Shown here piece after piece: positions 26,229 through 36,032 of a stretch of DNA of 64,000 nucleotides. The notes under the pieces are model-generated. The model was given only the letters and a program-made list of their open reading frames with translations. It searched no databases and was not told the origin of the DNA. The DNA comes from Sphingobacterium mizutaii (GTDB lineage: Bacteria; Bacteroidota; Bacteroidia; Sphingobacteriales; Sphingobacteriaceae). The DNA lies in contig NZ_LT906468.1 in the NCBI RefSeq assembly GCF_900187125.1, forward strand, positions 2,666,001 to 2,730,000, in the 5' to 3' direction. Numbering within the stretch: position 1 is the stretch's first letter; every line of letters starts with the position of its first letter. The translations under genes and the position numbers were made by a program.

Positions 26229-26338
26229 AAATAAAATATCAACTGGTTATTATTGAGAAATAAGGATTCCCTATGATTGAATAAATTTTTTCTAATTATG
26301 TTGGTTACTAATATTTGTTTGGTTTGTATGGCAGGGGT

Positions 26339-27061
26339 TTAAATCAGTTCAAATTGATCTAACATATTATGGATTTCTTCTTTGGAGTTGAACATAATTG
26401 CATCCAAGATGGATAATCCTGGCTCAAACTCTCTATACCCTTGCTTATATTCCTGAAGATTGATCTGATGAAAATACATATCAATATCAGCATCAAAATA
26501 TTTATTTCGATCAAAGAAGCTCATACCACCAATTGGATTAATGTAGGTCAATTTTGCACCTAATCTTTTACAAATATTTAATGCCCATTCATCTGAATCT
26601 TCAGGGTGATCAATTTTTAACCCCATTTCTGAAAAAATTGCTATATCTCGCGGCATTTCTAGGAAATTGCATATTTCAACTAATATATGCCTGTTCAAGG
26701 TGGTGATATTATCAAAATCTTTTGAAAATGTTTTTCTCAAAAAATCCATTACTAACTCATAGTTTGGTGCAATTTTCTTATATATTTGAAATTGTGCAAG
26801 TATTTTATCTTTCCAAGGTTTAGTGTTGTCTAAAACACAATCTTTAATTAAGGTTGATCGTCCACTTTCTTTTTTTAATGGAACCTGAATATACAACCAT
26901 CCTTCCTTTTGCTTTAAAATTCGATTTCTTTCTATCCAACCTCGTCTAATAAATTGGACGGTGTCCAAGAGAATAAATCTATCAGTATGTTTAATCAAAC
27001 TGATATATCCTAAATATGGGAAGAAATATGGTTGCATTATACCTATTTTTTTCCTAAGCAT
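26339..27061 (-). CDS. WbqC-like protein
   Basis: 240 aa, full length for the family. The N-terminal signature GIMQPYFFPYLGYISLI is diagnostic of WbqC-like proteins, which accompany aminosugar genes in O-antigen and EPS loci. A proposed role is attaching an aminoacyl or acyl group to a 4-amino sugar, but biochemical proof is thin. Further marks are QFIRRGWIERNRI near residue 37 and YINPIGG near residue 174. The nearby DegT aminotransferase and PglD-like acyltransferase support a shared aminosugar pathway. It is flanked by short gaps of about 110-120 bp. Confidence 0.88.
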   Translation of the reverse strand: MLRKKIGIMQPYFFPYLGYISLIKHTDRFILLDTVQFIRRGWIERNRILKQKEGWLYIQVPLKKESGRSTLIKDCVLDNTKPWKDKILAQFQIYKKIAPNYELVMDFLRKTFSKDFDNITTLNRHILVEICNFLEMPRDIAIFSEMGLKIDHPEDSDEWALNICKRLGAKLTYINPIGGMSFFDRNKYFDADIDMYFHQINLQEYKQGYREFEPGLSILDAIMFNSKEEIHNMLDQFELI

Positions 27062-27181
27062 AACGAACTTGTTCTAAGATGTTTCTATTTTAGCGTGCTT
27101 TAGTGTGTGATTTTTCAGTGTACTTTTTTCTTTTTATTTCATTTCATAAATGATTTTTTTTATCTATTCTGATTTTTAACC

Positions 27182-27820
27182 TTAATAATTATTGTATTTG
27201 ATTATTTTTCCCGGCACTCCCACTACAGTACTGCCGTCTGGAATATCCTTATTAATTACTGAACCAGCACCGACAATTACTCTTTTTCCAATTGTTATAT
27301 TTGGAAGAATTGTACAATTTGTCCCTAAAAAAGTCAATTCTCCTATTTTACAATGTCCAGAAATAGCTGTTCCTGGACATACTTCAACAAAATCATCTAT
27401 AGCTACATCGTGGCCAATTGATGTCATCTGATTAATTAGGACCCCCTTTCCAATCTTAACATCATTACTAATGACTGAATTTAGCATTACATTTGCAGCT
27501 TCCCCTACCTCCACACCAAAGGAACCAATTTTACTTGTTTTAGAAAACAAAGAATATGGAGTACCCCCTGCTTCCATAAATTTACTGAATGCTAAGGCCC
27601 TTAACGATGGCCCTCCTATTCCCAAAATAAACCTATTATCAATCTTCGCAAAATATTCTCTTGCTTCACCAAGATTTCGGAGGATAAAAAATCTATCATA
27701 TAATTTCATGGGTAAATCAGATGATATATCATCATAAAATACGATATCCTTTTCCTTCATTTTTTCCAAGCAAACCTCCAAAACTTCTTTAGCAAGGCCT
27801 TTGGCTCCAAAAATTAACAT
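27182..27820 (-). CDS. PglD/NeuD-like sugar O/N-acyltransferase
   Basis: 212 aa. An N-terminal Rossmann-like domain (MLIFGAKGLAKEVLE) binds the nucleotide sugar. A C-terminal left-handed beta-helix of hexapeptide repeats (from about residue 95, including VIGAGSVINKDIPDGS… with the usual VVGVPGK end) binds acyl-CoA. The order and length match PglD, which acetylates UDP- or dTDP-4-amino sugars. It lies 3 bp after the DegT aminotransferase gene that would make its substrate. The histidine in MTSIGHDVAI near residue 136 is the likely base. Confidence 0.9.
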   Translation of the reverse strand: MLIFGAKGLAKEVLEVCLEKMKEKDIVFYDDISSDLPMKLYDRFFILRNLGEAREYFAKIDNRFILGIGGPSLRALAFSKFMEAGGTPYSLFSKTSKIGSFGVEVGEAANVMLNSVISNDVKIGKGVLINQMTSIGHDVAIDDFVEVCPGTAISGHCKIGELTFLGTNCTILPNITIGKRVIVGAGSVINKDIPDGSTVVGVPGKIIKYNNY

Positions 27821-27823
27821 GAA

Positions 27824-28906
27824 CTAATTATTTTGCGTTCTTAAAATAATTCGACAAATCCAATCCACTTCATCATTTGTCAATTCGTAATACAATGGTA
27901 AGCATAAAACTCTTTTCGCTATATCATCAGTCACCTTCATCGATACTGGATCAAGATACGGCAAACTTGAAGATAGACTCGGAAAAAAATACCTTCTAGT
28001 GAAGATTTCAAATGTATCCAAAGTGGATTTGATTTTTAGTAATAGATTTTCTGACTCTAATACATAAACCAAATATGCACCATTTTGGTTTGAATTTTCG
28101 TGCCAAACTGGAACCCTGGCTTTAAAATTCTTTAGATTTTCGGAATATCGTTGGATGATTTCTAATCGTCGAGATATTATTCTATCTAACCACTTAAAGT
28201 TTACTAAGCCCATAGCGGCATGAAATTCAGAATTTTTGCCATTTAAACCAAGTTCTGAGAAGCTACTGTAACCAGAAATACCAAAATTTCTCATGAAAGA
28301 AATTTTCTTCAACAATTCTGGATTCTTCGTCACAACCAATCCCCCTTCTACACTATGGTAAAGTTTTGTTGAATGCAAACTACATGTACTAATATCACCA
28401 AATTCAAAAATTGATCTGCCATTAACTTTTACCCCAAAAGCATGCGCACCGTCGTATATTACTTTTAAGTTATATTTTTTAGCTATTTCATCAATAGCTT
28501 CTACATCACAGGGATTTCCATAAACATGGGTTGCCAAAATTGCACTCGTTTCTGGACCAATAGCTTCTTCAATTTTTTTAGGATCTATATTCAAAGTCTT
28601 TGAATCAATGTCAACAAACTTAGGAGTGCACCCCTCCCAAACAATGGAAGAAGTGGTGGCAACAAAAGAAAAAGGTGTAGTTATTATTTCACCAGTTAGG
28701 TCTAATGCTTTGATTGCTAATTGAAGTGCTACTGTACCATTAGTTACGTACAATAAATGGTTTACATCGAAATAATCCTTTAACTCCATTTCCAATTTAC
28801 TGGCAAGAGGGCCCATGTTGGTCAACCAATTCCTAGACCAAATACTGTCTAAGTATTGTTTATAATCTTCTATTGGAGGTAAAAATGGTTTTGTTACAGG
28901 TATCAT
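27824..28906 (-). CDS. DegT/DnrJ/EryC1-type sugar aminotransferase
   Basis: 360 aa, a PLP-dependent nucleotide-sugar aminotransferase. The catalytic lysine is Lys181 in SLHSTKLYHSVEGG; TNGTVALQLAIKAL near residue 55 binds the phosphate of PLP, and YDGAHAFGVK near residue 151 gives the ring-binding Asp. Such enzymes aminate a 4-keto (or 3-keto) sugar nucleotide, for example dTDP-4-keto-6-deoxyglucose. The keto-sugar-forming genes (RmlA/RmlB type) are not in the window and must lie elsewhere. The PglD-like gene follows after 3 bp, making an amination-acylation pair. Confidence 0.92.
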   Translation of the reverse strand: MIPVTKPFLPPIEDYKQYLDSIWSRNWLTNMGPLASKLEMELKDYFDVNHLLYVTNGTVALQLAIKALDLTGEIITTPFSFVATTSSIVWEGCTPKFVDIDSKTLNIDPKKIEEAIGPETSAILATHVYGNPCDVEAIDEIAKKYNLKVIYDGAHAFGVKVNGRSIFEFGDISTCSLHSTKLYHSVEGGLVVTKNPELLKKISFMRNFGISGYSSFSELGLNGKNSEFHAAMGLVNFKWLDRIISRRLEIIQRYSENLKNFKARVPVWHENSNQNGAYLVYVLESENLLLKIKSTLDTFEIFTRRYFFPSLSSSLPYLDPVSMKVTDDIAKRVLCLPLYYELTNDEVDWICRIILRTQNN

Positions 28907-28967
28907 GTGATTAATTTCGAGGAGGAAAATTAATTAAATGAAACCTTTTTTTATCTAAAAGACACTA

Positions 28968-30068
28968 TTAATCTTTTGTTTGTAGGACATCCTTTACAAC
29001 TTCAAGGTATTTATGACCAAATTTCAAATCTGGTTCTAAATGATTCCCTTCGGCCCATTCATTCCATGATTTAATAAAAATAATTTGATTTTCAGAATCA
29101 TATTTCTTTACCATTCGAACGGCATTCACCATCGCTTTCTTAAATAACTGAGGTGTGGAATTATGAAGGATGAATCCATTTAAGCCACTTCTCGGACTGT
29201 TATCCCAATTTGGAATCACTGTTGGATAATAAATATTTCTTCCAGCATTCTCATCAAATTCTTGAATCGCATCCTTATAGTTATAAATTCTGGTCGGACG
29301 TTTAAAAATTTTCTTATAATATTTATTCAACCTACTTGATTTAGCTCTTCGATAAATATCAACAAATTTATTAGCAGACCGCAAGTAGGAGTCTTTCGTG
29401 TGGACGGCAGGCGTCAATGCATCAAACCCATGTTTTTCAGTATCCCAGTTAGGATCCACATTGGTCGCCACTAAATGAATACCTTCAAGACCGTTTTCCA
29501 TTGCAAGTCTTCGGAAAGTTGAAACAAATAAAGGTAAATCAGGAATTTCCATTGGCTTATACACCATGAAAAGAGGTTTCCCATTTACTTTATAGTATCT
29601 TTCATCTTTAAATGCTTGTAAAATAGCATAAAAGTGATCAATATAATCATGCTCTCCTGGATAAACCTGTTCTACTAAAATAGTTTTTGGATTACCATGC
29701 CATATACCACTCCAAGTTTCATTAGCCCACGCGAGACAGAATGGAAAATCAGGACTACCTGTTTCTAAAACTTCTTGAAATGGACGTTCTAAAATCCTTC
29801 TCCCATTTCCAAACCAGTAATGCCAATAACAAAAAGCAGAAATTCCATATGCCTTAGCCAAATTTGCCTGGGCAATTCTCGCTTCAGAAAGACGTAAATC
29901 ATAAAAACCTAAATCAGCAGGAATATGTGGTTGATAATGACCCCGAAACATTGGTTTTGCTTTTGCAACATTTGTCCACTCCGTAAAACCTTTTCCCCAC
30001 CATTCATCATTTTCTTTAATTGGATGAAATTGTGGAAGATAGAATGCGATAGCTTTAACTCCCCCCAT
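28968..30068 (-). CDS. WbsX-like / GH99-like domain protein
   Basis: 366 aa. The whole chain has the WbsX layout: AIAFYLPQFHPIKENDEWWG at the start, GFTEWTNVAKAKP near residue 28, FCLAWANETWSGIW near residue 108 and FIKSWNEWAEGNHLEPD near residue 336. This is a (beta/alpha)8-type domain related to glycosidase family GH99, found in O-antigen and EPS loci. It is cytoplasmic by sequence (no signal peptide), so it probably acts as a transferase or intracellular glycan-trimming enzyme. The two glutamates in ANETW and WNEWAEG are candidate catalytic residues by resemblance only. Confidence 0.88.
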   Translation of the reverse strand: MGGVKAIAFYLPQFHPIKENDEWWGKGFTEWTNVAKAKPMFRGHYQPHIPADLGFYDLRLSEARIAQANLAKAYGISAFCYWHYWFGNGRRILERPFQEVLETGSPDFPFCLAWANETWSGIWHGNPKTILVEQVYPGEHDYIDHFYAILQAFKDERYYKVNGKPLFMVYKPMEIPDLPLFVSTFRRLAMENGLEGIHLVATNVDPNWDTEKHGFDALTPAVHTKDSYLRSANKFVDIYRRAKSSRLNKYYKKIFKRPTRIYNYKDAIQEFDENAGRNIYYPTVIPNWDNSPRSGLNGFILHNSTPQLFKKAMVNAVRMVKKYDSENQIIFIKSWNEWAEGNHLEPDLKFGHKYLEVVKDVLQTKD

Positions 30069-30113
30069 GATTTTAATTAATAAGTAAATAAAAAATAGTT
30101 TAGCTTTTGTTAA

Positions 30114-31136
30114 TTACACCTCTCTAACACGCTGTTTTTCAATAGATTTATTATATCTGAATAAAATCCCAAGAAATTTGCGCCAAATGAATAAAGATCT
30201 ACCAAAAATCGCGCCTGAAATGGTTAAATAATAGAAAAATGGTTTATAAAACCCCAAAATTTCTTTGTTTTCCAATGCATTTTTTATACACGAGTTTAAA
30301 CTTGTAATAAATAATTCTTGATTTTCAGGAGAAACAGTCAATAATTTAACATGCGAATATTGCTTTATGATCCCAAAATTATCTATTTCCCTATATTTTG
30401 AATCAATATCTTGAAGGAAACTGTTTAGTATAAAAAATTGATCAACCAACCTACGTCTTTCATTCTGCACAGATATGGTTACCGAGTTTGGATTATGTCT
30501 ATAGAAGTACGTCTCTTTAAAATTAAAGGCTAAACTTTTTATATACTTCCTTAAATGGTAAGACCATAAAACATCTTCATTGACAATACCTTCCTTGAAA
30601 TAAATTTCATGTTTCTTAAGGATTTCCAAACGGATAAGTTTATTGCAAGGCGAAATTGGTAAGCTATTAAATATGTTTGCCCTGACCCAATGTTTATTAC
30701 AAGAATAGTCAGGGTACCCTTTACCTGAAATTTTAAGGACATGATTGATATTTACCACTTCACTTAAGATTTCCCCTTGAACGATATCAACACCTGGATG
30801 TTTAAGGACATGGTATACTAGTTCGCCAATACAAGTAGGTGAGATTGCATCATCACTATCCAAAAAATAAATATAGTCAGATTGGCTTTCTATGATCCCT
30901 CTATTTCTAGTTCCAGATGCGCCAAGGTTTCCTTCATTTTTAAGCAACTTAAAGTCGATATGTCCATTATAAAAAGCAATTTTCTCTTGAAGTATTTCTA
31001 AACTAGCATCTATACTCCCATCATCGATAAACATGCAAGTCAAATAAGGATAATTTTGAAGGGCAATGGATTCAAAACACTCTTTAATGTACTTTTCAAC
31101 GTTATATACCGGAACAATTATTGTCACATGAATCAT
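30114..31136 (-). CDS. GT2 glycosyltransferase
   Basis: 340 aa. GT-A fold: HVTIIVPVYNVEKYIKECFE at the N-terminus, IDDGSIDAS near residue 38 and the metal-binding YFLDSDDAISP near residue 92. The acceptor part (residues 170-300) resembles capsular transferases of the CpsJ/EpsJ style. The C-terminus has a hydrophobic, basic segment near residues 295-325 that may touch the membrane. The gap to the next upstream gene is 91 bp. Confidence 0.9.
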   Translation of the reverse strand: MIHVTIIVPVYNVEKYIKECFESIALQNYPYLTCMFIDDGSIDASLEILQEKIAFYNGHIDFKLLKNEGNLGASGTRNRGIIESQSDYIYFLDSDDAISPTCIGELVYHVLKHPGVDIVQGEILSEVVNINHVLKISGKGYPDYSCNKHWVRANIFNSLPISPCNKLIRLEILKKHEIYFKEGIVNEDVLWSYHLRKYIKSLAFNFKETYFYRHNPNSVTISVQNERRRLVDQFFILNSFLQDIDSKYREIDNFGIIKQYSHVKLLTVSPENQELFITSLNSCIKNALENKEILGFYKPFFYYLTISGAIFGRSLFIWRKFLGILFRYNKSIEKQRVREV

Positions 31137-31227
31137 GTGCGAATATAGGGATATAATAATTAATAATAAAGTATTAGGATATTATTTTAATTATCGTAAA
31201 CTTCTAATACTCTGCAAAGAATGATAC

Positions 31228-32145
31228 TTATATTTTCCCTTCTGATAACACCAATTTTCTCTTTAAATTCAATCCAATTAAATAAATTTGAAAATAAACA
31301 GTCCCTAACCATCCAAACAAAAAGTATATTTCAGAAATGTATGATAATCCGACCTCTGATTTATATTTCCTTATGGCAATTAAAAACTTTCTTTTTTCCC
31401 AAAAACTCCTTTTATTTTTGATTATAAATTGAGCAAAATCTTTCAAAAATTGTTTAGTGGCAGTTGACTTTTGATCAAAATTTTTTTCGGAACCTGACGT
31501 GCTATTCCCAAAGACCCTTACAACAACATTAGATTTACTAACGAAATAAGTCTTTCCCAATCCGGACATCCTTACAATTAAAAAATCATCTGTATGCCAA
31601 GCTAGGGGATAAATTTCAAACCCTACTTCATTAAATCTTTCAGACCTAAAAACATGTTCACTTAGACTGCTATTCAATCCTCCAGAAATCTTCCTTAAAA
31701 TCAAATCATACGTGTCATAATAACCTGTCTGGTAACTTGTATAGAACCTTTCCTCTTTCTCATCAACAAAATCGAGAACACTATTAAATTTCAAGACATG
31801 ACAATCAGAATTAATTGCAGGCAAATTTTTATAAAACTCTTCTACAAAATTTAATGCTATAGAATCGTCATCTCCTAGTATTTGAAACCATGGTTCTTTA
31901 ATTTCTGCCAAGATTCTCAACCACTGAAAGGCTAAATTTTTCCCTCCAAGGTTCTCTTCATAATCAAAATAGAAATACTGATTCGGAGATAAATATTTTT
32001 CTATTATTGGAAATGGATCATCAGGACTTAAATCATTACCTATATAAACAGAAAATCTCTTATCACTTTGATTAGCTAATGATTTTATACATTCTTCAAA
32101 ATAATCAATCTTAAAGTAAGGGACCACTATCGCTAATTTGTTCAT
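31228..32145 (-). CDS. GT2 glycosyltransferase
   Basis: 305 aa. The opening LAIVVPYFKIDYFEECIKSL and IGNDLSPDDP near residue 37 are GT2-like; the metal site is the GDDDS segment near residue 95. The C-terminus has a hydrophobic segment near residues 270-292 that may be a membrane anchor. Its start codon overlaps the end of the Wzx-like gene by 4 bp, so it follows the flippase in a coupled arrangement. Specificity unknown. Confidence 0.88.
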   Translation of the reverse strand: MNKLAIVVPYFKIDYFEECIKSLANQSDKRFSVYIGNDLSPDDPFPIIEKYLSPNQYFYFDYEENLGGKNLAFQWLRILAEIKEPWFQILGDDDSIALNFVEEFYKNLPAINSDCHVLKFNSVLDFVDEKEERFYTSYQTGYYDTYDLILRKISGGLNSSLSEHVFRSERFNEVGFEIYPLAWHTDDFLIVRMSGLGKTYFVSKSNVVVRVFGNSTSGSEKNFDQKSTATKQFLKDFAQFIIKNKRSFWEKRKFLIAIRKYKSEVGLSYISEIYFLFGWLGTVYFQIYLIGLNLKRKLVLSEGKI

Positions 32146-33551
32146 AATAAAAGCTTAACTTTCAAAATTGTTTCCCTATATCCTAGGCGCAAAATCTGTA
32201 AATAGTTTGTTGAAAATTCCTGACAAACTAATAATGGCCACTTCCAGTTTGCATAAGCCAATTGGACTATCCCTTGGACCAAAATCAATCCTAATACTCC
32301 TATAGATAAATAGTTTAATACAAGGAAGTCTCCAAGTGCTACAAAAACACCAGCAATCAAAGAGGATTTCAAAAATGGAACTTCATTTTTTGTAACTATC
32401 AAAGTGCCAAAGTTAGAATGATTATTCTCTAAAATCACAACTAAACAATAGGCCATCATAACATAAGAATTGGGCAATACAGCATTTGAGCCAATAAACT
32501 CTAGGACAATAGGACCTAAGAAAATTAAAAAGGTCGCTCCCATAATAAATAAGGAGAGATAAACAAACAGGGCAAAGGAAAAAGTTTCCATTAATTCCTT
32601 TGTTTTTCCAGAAATTCTTAATGATGCAAATGTGGGATTGTAACTATTGATCAATGTTCCTGCAACAACACCTATGATACTGACCAATTGAATTAAAAGA
32701 CCATATGATGCCACCTCTTCACTACTTAAATACAACCCCGCTAAGAACATACTTAGGTTATTAATAGCATATGCTGAAATAAATACCAAACCCAACCTGC
32801 TCGAATTATGCCAAATCTTTTTGAACAACTCCTTCCTTTCATAAGTATTAGGTTTTATCCCTCTTAACTTTTCCCTGAAATCTCGGTCATAAAAAAAACG
32901 GTAAGAAACAAGCCTGTAAATGAAAGTGGAACAAAGACTGGAGATCACAACCCCAAATAAACCATAACCCATAAATAATAGGGAAATAGCTAATAAAATA
33001 TAAACTATTTTGGAGATAATCCCTGCAATCTTAGCTTTGCGAATTAAACCCCTACCGATCAACAGAGAGTCGAAATAGGAAAAATAAAAACTGAGAAAAA
33101 TGGAAATAATTGTAAATACCCAGATCCATATTACATTGTCCACACTTGTGAATCTATTAGTAACGCTATAAATATACCAAGTACCAAGGGTACAAAGTAC
33201 TATACCAGAAAAAATAGCAATTCGGAGATAGACGAATTTGGCTGTATGGATCATATTCGCAAGAAGATGATAATTAATCTCACCTAATCCAGTTGCATCC
33301 TGAATTCCTTTTTTTTGAATTTCTTGTGCACCACTAAAAACGTAGGTAATATTCCTTCCGAATTGAGGTGCAAAACCAAAATCAAACAAAGCAACCATTG
33401 CCCCTAAGGATCCAATCAGATAATTTAAAGCAATTTCCTCAGTGGAAAGCAATCGTAATATAATAGGAAGGATGAAAATACCGGAAGCTATTCCAAAAAA
33501 TTGTGCTAAATAACTCCAAATAACATCCTTCTTGGTCAATTTAATGCCCAT
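32142..33551 (-). CDS. Wzx-like flippase (MATE/PST superfamily)
   Basis: 469 aa with about twelve to fourteen hydrophobic helices spread over the whole chain, from VIWSYLAQFFGIASGIFILP at the N-terminus. It resembles polysaccharide-transport flippases that move undecaprenyl-linked repeat units to the periplasmic face. It is one of two adjacent flippase genes; this one is more like O-antigen Wzx, and its neighbour is WzxC/RfbX-like. The gap between them is 8 bp. Confidence 0.85.
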   Translation of the reverse strand: MGIKLTKKDVIWSYLAQFFGIASGIFILPIILRLLSTEEIALNYLIGSLGAMVALFDFGFAPQFGRNITYVFSGAQEIQKKGIQDATGLGEINYHLLANMIHTAKFVYLRIAIFSGIVLCTLGTWYIYSVTNRFTSVDNVIWIWVFTIISIFLSFYFSYFDSLLIGRGLIRKAKIAGIISKIVYILLAISLLFMGYGLFGVVISSLCSTFIYRLVSYRFFYDRDFREKLRGIKPNTYERKELFKKIWHNSSRLGLVFISAYAINNLSMFLAGLYLSSEEVASYGLLIQLVSIIGVVAGTLINSYNPTFASLRISGKTKELMETFSFALFVYLSLFIMGATFLIFLGPIVLEFIGSNAVLPNSYVMMAYCLVVILENNHSNFGTLIVTKNEVPFLKSSLIAGVFVALGDFLVLNYLSIGVLGLILVQGIVQLAYANWKWPLLVCQEFSTNYLQILRLGYRETILKVKLLL

Positions 33552-33559
33552 AAAGTTGT

Positions 33560-35014
33560 TTAAGTTTCCTTATTATTGCGGCTCCCTTTAATCAGGTCGA
33601 TCAATATAGCCATTTCCTTAGTTTTTAATAGATACGCAATACCAAAATAAGTACCCAAATATATGACCACAGAAATAATCAAGCGTATTAAATCATGGTA
33701 ATTTATAAGTAAATATTTATCAATAAAATAAACTAAGGCTCCTACAATTAATGCTCTAATAATACTCGGTAACAAATCAGCAAATTGATTCCAAATTGGA
33801 TAATCAATAAACTTCGAGGTATAGTGGGTATTAATGAACACAGTAATGACGGAGATTATCACGCTACCCCACACCAATCCTATCATTCCTAAAGGTAAGG
33901 TGCATAATATTACTGCTACAATAATAATTTTTTTAATCAGTTCAATTCTCAAATACAAATCTGATCTGCCCTTAGCTTGTAATATATTTAGATTATATGC
34001 ATGTATAGGATATAAAATTCCTCCAATCGATAAAATTTGAAAATAAGGGATGGCGGGCATCCATTTTTCAGTTAATAAAAATCTAATTATTGGTTCTGCA
34101 AGAACAACCATTAATACAGATAATGGAGCTATTAGGAAAATTACTACTAATATGATATTTTGATAGTATTTTTTTAAAGCGGCATCATCATGGGCCAATT
34201 TGGCAAATAAAGGGAATGTAACTCGATTCAATGCCCCTGCAATATTCGTAATTGGTAATTGCTTTAAAGCATCTGCCCGATTATAATATCCTAACTGAGT
34301 TGAGGAAAATTTTTTGCCAATAATAATATTATATAAATTATTAAAAATTGTATCTAATAATGATGATGCTGTCAACCGAATACCGAAAGAAAAATGATAT
34401 TTGAACTTTTCTACATCAAATAAAAATTTGGGTCGCCAATCACTGTACAACCAATACTGCAAAGTATATACGAAGTTTTGAATTAATGATGAATAGACTA
34501 ATGACCATGGACCATAACCATGAGTTGCAAAATAAATACCTGACCCACCTCCTGCTATCATTGATGGCAATTGGATCTTAAATGCAGTTTTAAAATTCAT
34601 CGCCTTTAATACTTTTGACACTTGTACTGCTGCAAAGGAATCTATTACTAAAATTATTGCATAAGTTCGTATCAATCCGATTAATACTGGAACATTATAA
34701 AAGTTTGCGACTATGGGAGCTATTAAATAAATCAGAAGATACATAATTAGACTAACTCCAAAATTAAACCAGAAGACTGTAGACAGATCCCTTTCGTCAA
34801 TTTCCTGAGTTCTAATTAAACTATTTGTCAATCCTCCATTGATTAAAACAGTGCCAATACTCATAATTACTCCATATAAGGCAATTGTACCAAAATCCGA
34901 TGGTAATAAAACCCTAGCTAATACAAGGTTTATGACAAAACCTATCAATTGTGAACCAAACTGTTCAGCAAATACCCAAAACACCCCTTTAGCAGCTTGC
35001 TCTTTAAGCCCCAT
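33560..35014 (-). CDS. WzxC-like lipopolysaccharide/EPS flippase
   Basis: 484 aa. The N-terminus (KGVFWVFAEQFGSQLIGFVINLVLARVLLPSDFG, positions 10-43) is the classic WzxC-type opening, followed by about fourteen predicted helices. The segment GYYNRADALKQLP near residue 242 is the conserved cytoplasmic loop of this family. It should translocate lipid-linked saccharides, and duplicates the role of the following gene unless the two handle different glycans. It starts 44 bp downstream of the epimerase gene. Confidence 0.9.
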   Translation of the reverse strand: MGLKEQAAKGVFWVFAEQFGSQLIGFVINLVLARVLLPSDFGTIALYGVIMSIGTVLINGGLTNSLIRTQEIDERDLSTVFWFNFGVSLIMYLLIYLIAPIVANFYNVPVLIGLIRTYAIILVIDSFAAVQVSKVLKAMNFKTAFKIQLPSMIAGGGSGIYFATHGYGPWSLVYSSLIQNFVYTLQYWLYSDWRPKFLFDVEKFKYHFSFGIRLTASSLLDTIFNNLYNIIIGKKFSSTQLGYYNRADALKQLPITNIAGALNRVTFPLFAKLAHDDAALKKYYQNIILVVIFLIAPLSVLMVVLAEPIIRFLLTEKWMPAIPYFQILSIGGILYPIHAYNLNILQAKGRSDLYLRIELIKKIIIVAVILCTLPLGMIGLVWGSVIISVITVFINTHYTSKFIDYPIWNQFADLLPSIIRALIVGALVYFIDKYLLINYHDLIRLIISVVIYLGTYFGIAYLLKTKEMAILIDLIKGSRNNKET

Positions 35015-35058
35015 GCTTTATAGTTTCAAAATGTTTAATATAAAATTATTATTTTATA

Positions 35059-36018
35059 TTACTTCCCAAATTCTGCATTCAACATCCTCCTTAAGCCTTC
35101 TTCCATCGAATAAGGTGGAACAAAACCCGAAGACATCGCCTTTGTAGAATCATATTTAGTAACTGCACAGAATTTCTTGACACGAACAGAACTGATCGTC
35201 AGTTTTTTTCGGCTTATAAAGGCCAACACATCAAACCCATAGCCCCCTAACATCCCAATCCAATATGGAATATGGGTTGTAGGTATTTTCTTCCCTAAAA
35301 TCTCACCGGTATGATAAACCAAATCATTTGTGGTAAAATCAGGTTTGTCTACATAATTATAAACATTATATCCTTCGCGTTTGTGCTGAATCAAAAACTC
35401 AAGGAATGCTACAACATTCCCAACATAGGACATAGATTTTTGGTTCTTTCCATCGCCTATCATCATGAATTTCCCTGAAGCGATTTGATTCAAAAGGTTA
35501 AATACATTTCCTCTATTTCCCTCTCCAAAAATCACGGTAGGACGAACGATATTCACATTCCAATCCGAATGGGTCTTATACCATTCCTGTAGCACTTGTT
35601 CAGCCTCCCACTTACTCTTTCCATAATGGTTAAAGGCATCCGCAGGAAAAGATTCATCCGGATTATCCTTATCTAAACCATAAACCGCAACAGAGCTCGT
35701 AAAGATTAACCTTTTGACACCATTTGCCTCCATCGCTTCTAGGGTATGTCTCATCCCCTCTACATTCACATCATAATAAAGTGAAGTTGGAGAAACATCA
35801 TCCCTATGCTCAGCAGCTAACAAAATAACAACATCCTGCCCCTTCAAAAGCTCTTTTAATCGAACTTTGTCGAGCACATTTGCAATCTTTGTTATTTGCG
35901 GATAACTAGAACTTTGTTGTTTATCAATATTGATAAGGTTTAGTGTGGGAGTATCAATGAGGTTTCCAATTAGCTTTGTGCCAACAAAACCTGAACCACC
36001 GATAATAGCTATATTCAT
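35059..36018 (-). CDS. NAD-dependent nucleotide-sugar epimerase/dehydratase
   Basis: 319 aa, an extended SDR. The N-terminal dinucleotide motif is IIGGSGFVG (GxxGxxG). The catalytic set is the serine pair in FTSSVAVYG near residue 107 and YGKSK near residue 132 (YxxxK). Family members such as GalE, FnlA or Gne act on UDP-GlcNAc, UDP-Glc and related sugars; the exact reaction cannot be read. Directly following the WecA-like gene (14-bp gap), it may supply or process the first sugar of the repeat unit. Confidence 0.88.
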   Translation of the reverse strand: MNIAIIGGSGFVGTKLIGNLIDTPTLNLINIDKQQSSSYPQITKIANVLDKVRLKELLKGQDVVILLAAEHRDDVSPTSLYYDVNVEGMRHTLEAMEANGVKRLIFTSSVAVYGLDKDNPDESFPADAFNHYGKSKWEAEQVLQEWYKTHSDWNVNIVRPTVIFGEGNRGNVFNLLNQIASGKFMMIGDGKNQKSMSYVGNVVAFLEFLIQHKREGYNVYNYVDKPDFTTNDLVYHTGEILGKKIPTTHIPYWIGMLGGYGFDVLAFISRKKLTISSVRVKKFCAVTKYDSTKAMSSGFVPPYSMEEGLRRMLNAEFGK

Positions 36019-36032
36019 CTATGATCTAAATG

